5,771 nt of DNA, taken from NCBI GenBank assembly GCA_964491625.1, contig CAZBIU010000408.1, positions 1 through 5,771 on the forward strand. Reading direction: 5' to 3'. Position 1 is the first letter of the stretch; the number at the start of each line of letters is the position of its first letter. The notes under the pieces were generated by a model. That model was not told the origin of the DNA. It did no database searches and worked only from the letters and a program-made list of their open reading frames with translations. The position numbers were made by a program, and so were the translations under genes. Shown piece by piece: positions 1 to 5,771 of the stretch. Source of the stretch: Fen-1118 sp964491625 (GTDB lineage: Bacteria > Myxococcota_A > Polyangia > Fen-1088).

Positions 1-12
1 GGTTTCTTGTCA

Positions 13-1599
13 ATGAAGGATCGATCGAAGTCGGGTGCCAGCCAGGTACCGGCCCTCATCGCCGCAGCACTCGCCCTCGCCGGGGCCGCAGACCTGGCGC
101 GAGGGGATGAGCCGCAAGCCCCAAAGTCAACCCCGGGCGTTTCCGCGCTCCCTGCGCCTGCAAACGAAAGGGTGCCGGCACCCGCGCCCGCAGTGGCAGC
201 GGCGCCCTTAGCGCCGCCGGCAACGGTCTCTCCTCCACCCGCACCTCCAGCACCGGCGCCTACACCGGCGGTTTCCGCGGAGGAGACAGGGGCCGCGTGG
301 TTTGCACGACCGCGGCTCGTCCTCACCGCGGGCCAGGGCAAGACGGCCTACAAGCTGAGGTTCTTCGGCTTTCTCGAGGCCGACTACTATTACGACACCA
401 CCCGCAGCTACGACGACTCGATGTCGACCTCGCTGGTGGCCCGAACCGACGATTACGACAACACCTCAGGCCGTACCCAGTTCTCGCTCAAGAGCACACG
501 TTTGGGTTTCGGATTTGATGCCCCGGTCATCGGCAGCGTGGCCCCTACGGCGGTCATCGAGGCCGACTTCGCCGGCAGTCAGCCCAGTCCCCCGGCGTCG
601 AGCGAAAGCACCTTCTTTGCGAGCCCGATATTCCGCGTCCGTCATGCCTACGTGAAGCTGCAAAACCCGTACGTCGACGTCCTCATGGGGCACACCTTTG
701 ACGTCTTCGGTTGGCAGAGCTACTTCGACCCCTCGGGCCTGCGCAATCAGCTCTATTCGCGCAACACCCAACTACGCCTGTCCAGGGAATTCAATTCCGA
801 CGGAAGGGTGACCTTTGAAGTGGCAGCCTCGGCCAGCCGACCGGTAGAGCGCGATTCGGGCGTACCGGATGGCAGCGGCGGCGTGCGGGTCAGCTTCAAT
901 GGCTGGCAGGGCATTCGCACGCCTGGCAACGAGCGCATTGTGGCCATGCCGATGACTTTCGCGGTTTCGGGAATCGTGCGGCAGTTCAAGCTGAACGCCT
1001 ACACGCCGCCGCCCGTTCAAATCTCCAACAGTGCCATGGGCTGGGGCCTGTCCCTGGATGCGTTCATCCCCATCATCCCGGCAGCCAACTTCGTCGACCG
1101 CGGCAACCGGCTGGCCTTGATGTGCTCGTACGTGAAGGGCACAGGTATCGCGGACCTGCTCGGCGTGACCGGAGGCGCAGTATTCCCGTACCTGTTCAAT
1201 CCCGCCATGACCTACCCGCCGCCGACCTACGATGCCAATGCCGACCCCGGTCTGGTCACGTTCGACAATCACGGACTGCTCCACACCATCGATTGGACCG
1301 CTGTCCGGATCGGCGTTCAGTACTACTTGCCCACCACCGGCCGATGGATCTTTTCGGCCAACTACACACAGGCCCACTCTGGGAACCTGGCCCAGCTCTA
1401 CCCGACCTCCGGCGCCGCCCGGTTCAACCTGCAGCTCCACTTCGCGGACACCTCCCACTACGCCGATGCCAAGCTCACCTACGATGTCACGCCCGTGGTC
1501 CGCGTCGGCTTGGGTGGGCAGTACACCAATTTCGTGTACGTCGACGGCAACAGCCCGCACAACCTCCGCATCGCCGCGTCGTCCATTTACCTCTTCTGA
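13..1599 (+). CDS. DcaP-like outer-membrane porin, tandem copy 1
   Basis: Predicted outer-membrane beta-barrel channel of 528 residues. The ATG at 13 is preferred over the in-frame TTG at 7 because the second copy begins with the same MKDRSK residues; any ribosome site lies outside the window. Residues 1-31 look like a signal peptidase I leader (basic start, Ala/Leu core, ARG before Asp32). Residues 32-95 form a Pro/Ala-rich linker. The barrel runs from about Trp96 to 528, with alternating aromatic/polar strands. Landmarks are EADYYYDTTRS (from 122), an EADF segment, RHAYVKL (from 210), MGHTFDVFGW, and a terminal YLF with the C-terminal Phe typical of BAM substrates. The order EADF - RHAY - MGxT - RNxQLRLS matches the DcaP trimeric porin family as I remember it. 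Compared with the second copy it lacks about five residues near nt 730-740. Mature Cys371 appears to be its only cysteine. The substrate is unknown. A generic porin or phosphate-selective-type barrel is the alternative. Confidence 0.88.
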   Translation: MKDRSKSGASQVPALIAAALALAGAADLARGDEPQAPKSTPGVSALPAPANERVPAPAPAVAAAPLAPPATVSPPPAPPAPAPTPAVSAEETGAAWFARPRLVLTAGQGKTAYKLRFFGFLEADYYYDTTRSYDDSMSTSLVARTDDYDNTSGRTQFSLKSTRLGFGFDAPVIGSVAPTAVIEADFAGSQPSPPASSESTFFASPIFRVRHAYVKLQNPYVDVLMGHTFDVFGWQSYFDPSGLRNQLYSRNTQLRLSREFNSDGRVTFEVAASASRPVERDSGVPDGSGGVRVSFNGWQGIRTPGNERIVAMPMTFAVSGIVRQFKLNAYTPPPVQISNSAMGWGLSLDAFIPIIPAANFVDRGNRLALMCSYVKGTGIADLLGVTGGAVFPYLFNPAMTYPPPTYDANADPGLVTFDNHGLLHTIDWTAVRIGVQYYLPTTGRWIFSANYTQAHSGNLAQLYPTSGAARFNLQLHFADTSHYADAKLTYDVTPVVRVGLGGQYTNFVYVDGNSPHNLRIAASSIYLF

Positions 1600-1697
1600 T
1601 GATGGCCGCCATGTCTACCTGCCGTTTCAATAGGCTCCACGCTCCCGCAACCACCACGCAGCCACTCGACTGCTCTCCCCTTGGAAGGTCTTGGCCC
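1600..1697 (+). other. 98-bp spacer between the two porin genes
   Basis: The spacer between the tandem porins has no terminator-like hairpin with a T run and no clear -35/-10 pair, so co-transcription of both copies is plausible. The reading frame of the second gene stays open across the whole spacer. An ATG at 1599 overlaps the first gene's stop (TGATG at 1597-1601), with further in-frame ATGs at 1602 and 1611. These offer alternative starts, but they would put about 30 hydrophilic residues in front of the signal peptide. Confidence 0.5.
1683..1688 (+). promoter_or_regulatory. Ribosome binding site of porin copy 2
   Basis: GGAAGG lies 9 bases before the ATG at 1698, a reasonable Shine-Dalgarno match and spacing. 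It supports 1698 over the in-frame upstream ATGs at 1599, 1602 and 1611. Confidence 0.6.
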
Positions 1698-3242
1698 ATG
1701 AAGGATCGATCAAAATTCGGCGCAACTTTGGCGCCAGCCCTCATTGCAGCAGGGTGCGTTCTTGCGGGGGCCCCCGGTTTCGCGCACGCCGACCCGCCCG
1801 CGAACGAACCCCAAGTGGTCACCGCACAGGCTCCGGTCCCCGTCGAAGTACCCTCCCCGCCACCGGCGCCCCCGAACGCCGCCCCCGCGGCGCCGATCCC
1901 ACACGAGACGACCCTGCCCGAGTCATGGTTCTTCCGACCGCCATTGGCCCTGGTCGTCGGCGAAGCCAACAAGCAATTCAAGCTGACCATCTTCGGCTTC
2001 GCCGAGGCCGACTACATCTACGATACGACCCGCAGCTACAGCGATGCCATCGGCTCGTCCATTGTTGCACGCAACGACACCTACGACGGCCAGAACAGCC
2101 GCAGCCAGTTCTCCATGCGCAACAGCCGCCTCGGTTTTGCCTTCGAGTCGCCCACCATCGGGTCAATCAAGCCAAGCGCGGTTCTCGAGGCCGACTTTTT
2201 CGGTCACCAGGACAGCCCACCCACGACCTCCGAGGGCGTCTACTTCGACAGTCCCACCCTCCGCGTTCGTCACGCCTACGTGAAGCTGCAGAGTCCGTAC
2301 CTCGATTTCGTGATGGGGCAAACCTACGACCTGTTCGGGTGGCAGAACTACTTCTATCCTTGTTCTGTCGAATTCTTGGGTCTGCCCAATCAATTGTTCT
2401 CGCGCAACGCTCAGTTGCGGCTGTCGCACGCGTTCAATGCCGAGGGTTCGGTGAGTGTTCACGTCGCCGCCTCGGCCGGCCGCCCAGCGCAGAGGGATTC
2501 GCGGGTTCCCGATGGCAGCGCCGGCCTACGCGTCAGCATCAACCAATGGAAGGGCATCACGACACCCGGAAATGTTGGAACCACAGCGCTGCCCGCGTCT
2601 ATCGGCGTGTCGGGCATCGTGCGCCAGTTCAACGTGAACAGCTTTGCGCCCCCTCCCACTCGATCGGTCAGCAGCGCGACCGGATGGGGACTGTCGGTGG
2701 ATGCGCTTATTCCCCTGATTCCCGCCGCCAGTGACGTCGACCGCAGCAACCGGCTGACGGTGACGGGGTCCTTCGTCAAGGGGACCGGCATCGCCGACCT
2801 CATCACTTCGGGCGGCAACGCAAAGATTCCCACCCTGCAAAACGCTGCGCAATCCACCCCGTGGCCCACCTACGACCTGAACGTCGACGACGTGGGTCTG
2901 GTGACGTTTGACCAGAATCGCAACCTCCACACCATCAACTGGCTCGCCTTCCGGGCCGGCCTGCAATACTACCTGCCGCCCTCCGGCCGGCTCATCTTCG
3001 CCGCCAACTACACCCGGTCCCAGTCCGACAATCTGGACAAGTTCTACATGCGTGGCGGCAGCAACATCGAGCTTCTCGACACCATCGCCAAAACATCTAC
3101 CTACCTGGACGCGAACCTATTCTGGGACGCAACCCCGTCGCTGCGGCTGGGGATATCCGGTCAGTACACCGAGGTTCAATACCTGGACGGCAGCCAGCCG
3201 CACAACCTGCGCGGCATGGCGCAGTCGGTTTACGTGTTCTAG
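1698..3242 (+). CDS. DcaP-like outer-membrane porin, tandem copy 2
   Basis: A 514-residue paralogue of the preceding gene, predicted to form an outer-membrane channel. The start at 1698 is supported by GGAAGG 9 bases upstream and by the shared MKDRSK start. Residues 1-31 form a signal peptide with an AHA cleavage motif before Asp32. Residues 32-76 are a Pro/Ala-rich linker, about 19 residues shorter than in copy 1. The barrel begins near Trp77 and ends in YVF. Landmarks are EADYIYDTTRS, EADFFG, RHAYVKL (from 191), MGQTYDLFGW, then PCSVEFLGLPNQLFSRN with Cys222. The last stretch keeps a segment that copy 1 has lost and that resembles the corresponding DcaP region. About 51 of the first 91 barrel residues match copy 1, so the duplication is old or fast-diverging. 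The substrate cannot be read from the sequence. The next gene is convergent, 16 bp away. Confidence 0.9.
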   Translation: MKDRSKFGATLAPALIAAGCVLAGAPGFAHADPPANEPQVVTAQAPVPVEVPSPPPAPPNAAPAAPIPHETTLPESWFFRPPLALVVGEANKQFKLTIFGFAEADYIYDTTRSYSDAIGSSIVARNDTYDGQNSRSQFSMRNSRLGFAFESPTIGSIKPSAVLEADFFGHQDSPPTTSEGVYFDSPTLRVRHAYVKLQSPYLDFVMGQTYDLFGWQNYFYPCSVEFLGLPNQLFSRNAQLRLSHAFNAEGSVSVHVAASAGRPAQRDSRVPDGSAGLRVSINQWKGITTPGNVGTTALPASIGVSGIVRQFNVNSFAPPPTRSVSSATGWGLSVDALIPLIPAASDVDRSNRLTVTGSFVKGTGIADLITSGGNAKIPTLQNAAQSTPWPTYDLNVDDVGLVTFDQNRNLHTINWLAFRAGLQYYLPPSGRLIFAANYTRSQSDNLDKFYMRGGSNIELLDTIAKTSTYLDANLFWDATPSLRLGISGQYTEVQYLDGSQPHNLRGMAQSVYVF

Positions 3243-3258
3243 CGCTCCGAGCTGCTCG

Positions 3259-5553
3259 TCACTCGTTCTCGATTGCCGCCAACAGGAACGCGCCCACGCC
3301 CTTGGGGTCATTCTTCACCACCTCGGTGCCGGTATAGTACGCATACGATCCGTCCCGGTAGGGCTTGCCGCCGAGACCGGCGACCTTGCAGACGCCCTTG
3401 AGGTCGAGCTGGCCGTTAGTGTTCACCTCGACGAATTCCTTGAGCAGCCCCTGATAGCCGCGCGACGCAACCCTGCCGTACAAGCTCTTGTCCAACCAGC
3501 CACGATGCGCGGCCTTGGCCAAAGCGTACACGAACATGCTCGACGCCGAGGCCTCGCGATAGTTTCCCGGCCGCCCAGGCTGATCGAGGATCTGCCACCA
3601 GACGCCAGTGGCCCCGTCTTGAACCTTGGCAATGGCAGCGGCAAGTCTTTCCAACACGCCGAGCACCGCCTTCCGCCGAGGATGGTCCTTCGGCATCCAT
3701 TCGAGCACATCGACGACGGCCATAGCGTACCAGCCCACGGCTCGGCCCCAAAATTGGGGTGACCTGCCGGTCCTGGGATCGGCCCAGCGCTGCGCTTTTT
3801 GTTCATCCCATCCGTGGAAAAGCAGGCCTGTCTTGGCGTCGCGCATGTGCTCCTCGGCCAGCAGGATTTGCTGGGCCGCCTCGTCGAAGAGCGCCGGCTC
3901 GTGGAAGGTTGCCGCGTATTCAGCCAGGAAAGGCGATGCCATGTACACGCCGTCCAGCCACATCTGATGCGGGTAGACCTTCTTGTGCCAGAACGACCCG
4001 TCGGCAGTGCGCGGATGGGTCTTCATTTGCGAACGCAAAACCTCGATGGCCTTGCGGTAGGGGTCCCGCTCTGGTTCCCGCGTCCGCGCGAGCAAGCGAA
4101 AGAGCACCTTGCCGGCATTGATGGCGTCGATGTTGTACTCGTCGAGTTGGTAGCCCTTGATCCTGCCGGAGCCGTCGACCAGGCCGTCGATGGTGCGCTT
4201 GACATAGGTGAGCGCAGCCTGGTTCTTGCTCGCCTCTGCAAAGCGCTCGACTGCCGACAAGACAAGGCCAGTGTCGTATTCCCATTTGTCCGTAAGGACC
4301 GACGGCGCGCGGGCGAGGATGGAAGCAACCGTGCGGGCGGCCTGGTTCTTCGCCAGCCCATCGCCGCCAGTTGCCGGAATGGCCGAAAACACAATGCGAA
4401 GGGGCTCGGCAGCCTCGCGCTGTTTGCGCTCCACCGCGCGCGCCCAGGCTCCGGCGTCGGCAAAGTCGCCGCTGCGATCCCAGCCGAATCCCGCGAAGTA
4501 CCTCAGGGTGCCGCTCGGTGGAACCGGCGTCAGCGCCAGATAGTCCTTGTCGGTTTCCTTGTGGTCCACGACACCGCCCGGAACCACAATCGCGCAACCC
4601 AGATTCCCGCTTTGCTGTTTGAGCGGCTCCCACGAACGCAGCCAACCTGCTCGCCTGTCGAGCGCGACGGAGATTCCCTGGTGCTTGGCGATGCCGATCC
4701 CGGCCATGAGCCCCGGCGACTTCCCGTCGCTGCGAAAGGTGCTCTCGAACTGGTCGAAGCTCTGACCGGCGTCGAGGATCACGCGCTTGGTCTCCGAGAC
4801 CTGCAGGCCGCCCACGTCCCACGGGGCATAGTAAAGCTCGAACGCCAGGCGGATCGGGCCATTGGCCAGCACGCGCGAATTGGTGAAGTTGCGCGACACC
4901 GCGAGCTTGTCGTCTTTGTAGATGCCGAGGCCCCCGCAGCCGCGCGACTTGCCCACCGAATAGAAATCGGCGCCTTCGCCGTGGTCCTCGTGATAGTCGT
5001 CGGCTTGGTACCAGTCGTTCACCACCAGCCGCCGTACCCGCTTGGTCCACACATCCACGCCACTGCTGGTAAGCGGTTCCTCGGCCCAGGTTTCCAGATC
5101 CGGGCCATACATGCGATGGGCGATGCGATCATTTTCCCAGGCAAAGTCGTCGTGTCGCTCGCGCACGAAGCGGCCGTACACGCGGTACTGGTCGCGCGAA
5201 GGTGGGCTGCGAAGGCCGCCCTCGACCGTGAAAGTCTTGCTTTCAGACGCGGCGAAATCGGCTTGGAAGACGATCTCGTCGGGGATCTCGTCGCCGTCCA
5301 TGTCAACCAGCTGAGACAGGACTTCACGCTTGCTCGCGTCCACCACCACCAGCTTGCCGGGCTCGATCGACGGCGCAAGCTTCCTCAAGTCGGCGATCTG
5401 AATTGCGATGGTTTGCGACTGGCGCGCGGCTGCCAGCGGATTGCTGACCTTCACCAAGACCGGCCCGGCGCCGTCAGCAAGCGCGACCGATGCCGCCAGC
5501 AGGCAGGCCAGCATCGAGGCGGACGCGACAGCAGTCAGCCGGCTCCTAACCAC
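3259..5553 (-). CDS. Exported DUF4861-GH105 unsaturated uronyl/rhamnogalacturonyl hydrolase
   Basis: A 764-residue, probably periplasmic or secreted enzyme. GH105 enzymes hydrolyse the terminal unsaturated uronic acid from lyase-generated oligosaccharides such as those from rhamnogalacturonan I. Residues 1-27 are a signal peptide (Arg3, Arg5, hydrophobic core, ALA before Asp28). Residues ~30-390 match the DUF4861 type and include an acidic calcium-site-like motif, DMDGDEIPDE, at 84-93. Residues ~395-764 are a full-length GH105 domain (YteR is about 373 residues). By recalled alignment to B. subtilis YteR, Asp476 (NIDAINAG) equals D88 and Asp534 (MWLDGVYM) equals the catalytic D143. Trp532, His580, Trp602, Arg604 and Trp608 line up with W141, H189, W211, R213 and W217, so it should be active. 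The start is GTG at 5553, inside the end of the upstream gene. There is no Shine-Dalgarno before it, which suggests translational coupling. An AGGAG at 5543-5547 lies just inside the gene. A later ATG at 5514 would lose the basic part of the signal peptide. The substrate could be pectin-derived or ulvan-derived. Confidence 0.92.
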   Translation of the reverse strand: MVRSRLTAVASASMLACLLAASVALADGAGPVLVKVSNPLAAARQSQTIAIQIADLRKLAPSIEPGKLVVVDASKREVLSQLVDMDGDEIPDEIVFQADFAASESKTFTVEGGLRSPPSRDQYRVYGRFVRERHDDFAWENDRIAHRMYGPDLETWAEEPLTSSGVDVWTKRVRRLVVNDWYQADDYHEDHGEGADFYSVGKSRGCGGLGIYKDDKLAVSRNFTNSRVLANGPIRLAFELYYAPWDVGGLQVSETKRVILDAGQSFDQFESTFRSDGKSPGLMAGIGIAKHQGISVALDRRAGWLRSWEPLKQQSGNLGCAIVVPGGVVDHKETDKDYLALTPVPPSGTLRYFAGFGWDRSGDFADAGAWARAVERKQREAAEPLRIVFSAIPATGGDGLAKNQAARTVASILARAPSVLTDKWEYDTGLVLSAVERFAEASKNQAALTYVKRTIDGLVDGSGRIKGYQLDEYNIDAINAGKVLFRLLARTREPERDPYRKAIEVLRSQMKTHPRTADGSFWHKKVYPHQMWLDGVYMASPFLAEYAATFHEPALFDEAAQQILLAEEHMRDAKTGLLFHGWDEQKAQRWADPRTGRSPQFWGRAVGWYAMAVVDVLEWMPKDHPRRKAVLGVLERLAAAIAKVQDGATGVWWQILDQPGRPGNYREASASSMFVYALAKAAHRGWLDKSLYGRVASRGYQGLLKEFVEVNTNGQLDLKGVCKVAGLGGKPYRDGSYAYYTGTEVVKNDPKGVGAFLLAAIENE

Positions 5554-5771
5554 GGCTGAAGTCGCAACAATAGACGGTCGCCGGGTAGCTCTGCTCGCTC
5601 ATGCCCGCCACGCCGGGGTCGGGACAGCTTAGGCGCGAGAAGTTCTGCTCTGGCGTGTCGGTACCGTAGCAAGCGATTCCAAATCTGCCGGGGGCGCAAT
5701 TGGGAACGTTCATATCCTGCAAACAAGAGCCGCCATCAGGAACCAAGCTCGAGGTGAAGCAGCAGTAGGTC
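5546..5771 (-). CDS. C-terminal end of a cysteine-rich YCC-repeat protein (partial)
   Basis: The 3' end of a minus-strand gene whose start lies beyond the right edge; 74 residues are visible and end at TAG (5546-5548). The frame is open to the window edge, so the 66-residue version from the TTG at 5746 is probably not the real protein. It has eight cysteines: CC at visible residues 3-4, single Cys at 16, 25, 34 and 49, and CC at 68-69. It begins with TYCCF and ends with VYCCDF, 65 residues apart, which looks like one full module between two repeat boundaries. Pro, Gly and Asp are abundant and no membrane segment is visible. Paired cysteines suggest a disulfide-stabilised exported protein, though no signal peptide is in view. 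Similar YCC-bounded Cys-rich hypothetical proteins occur, to my recollection, in Polyangia. Function is unknown. It overlaps the GH105 start by 8 bases, suggesting one transcript. Confidence 0.68.
   Translation of the reverse strand, partial: TYCCFTSSLVPDGGSCLQDMNVPNCAPGRFGIACYGTDTPEQNFSRLSCPDPGVAGMSEQSYPATVYCCDFSRG

Noticed and set aside
772..1560. 262-codon open frame on the - strand within porin copy 1
   Set aside because: The composition is typical of an antisense shadow of a GC-rich gene, and the sense frame has a leader, barrel motifs and a paralogue.
1122..1697. N-terminal extension of porin copy 2 back into copy 1
   Set aside because: The upstream 192 codons overlap copy 1 out of frame and read as Arg/Pro-rich noise. 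The real start at 1698 has a ribosome site and matches the paralogue start.
3247..3261. Small inverted repeat (CGAGC...GCTCG) between the convergent genes
   Set aside because: The usable stem is about 4 bp with a 3-base loop and no T run, too weak to call a terminator.
5512..5514. ATG start for the GH105 protein with a possible lipobox at MLAC
   Set aside because: Starting here removes the basic residues of the leader. MLAC does not fit the usual L-A/S-G/A-C pattern well, since Met is at -3 and Leu at -2. An ALA cleavage site further on explains export better.
3799..5559. 586-codon open frame on the + strand opposite the GH105 gene
   Set aside because: It is antisense to a gene with clear domain and active-site matches. 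Its translation has no recognisable motif or leader and looks like a high-GC shadow frame.

Overview
The window is GC-rich, fully coding bacterial DNA from a Gram-negative organism. Two genes encode outer-membrane beta-barrels with signal peptides and a C-terminal Phe, which requires an outer membrane. The cysteine-rich YCC...YCC fragment at the right edge, together with the high GC content, is most reminiscent of Myxococcota (Polyangia/Sorangium-like). This taxon call is an inference from memory of such proteins and was not searched.

Layout. Positions 13-1599 and 1698-3242 (+ strand) hold two tandem, diverged paralogues of a DcaP-like porin. Each has a signal peptide, then a Pro/Ala-rich linker (longer in the first copy), then a barrel of about 430 residues ending in Y-L/V-F. 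Over the first ~90 barrel residues I count a little over half identical. Positions 3259-5553 (- strand) encode a large exported two-domain enzyme: an N-terminal DUF4861-type domain fused to a complete GH105 unsaturated rhamnogalacturonyl/uronyl hydrolase domain. Its active-site residues appear intact. At 5546-5771 (- strand) is the 3' end of a gene for a cysteine-rich protein that runs off the window. Its stop codon overlaps the GTG start of the GH105 gene by 8 bases, so the two are probably co-transcribed and translationally coupled.

How they may work together. GH105 enzymes remove the unsaturated uronic acid left on oligosaccharides by polysaccharide lyases (pectin/rhamnogalacturonan I, and in some members ulvan). 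Trimeric DcaP-like porins admit small, often anionic solutes. A porin pair next to an exported GH105 therefore fits a small acidic-polysaccharide scavenging locus. However, the porins and the enzyme are convergent and only 16 bp apart, so they are not one operon and the functional link is a hypothesis. I found no RNA genes, mobile elements, CRISPR arrays or convincing terminators. The window looks mostly like ordinary catabolic/envelope genes. The least explained parts are the Cys-rich protein and the division of labour between the two porins.
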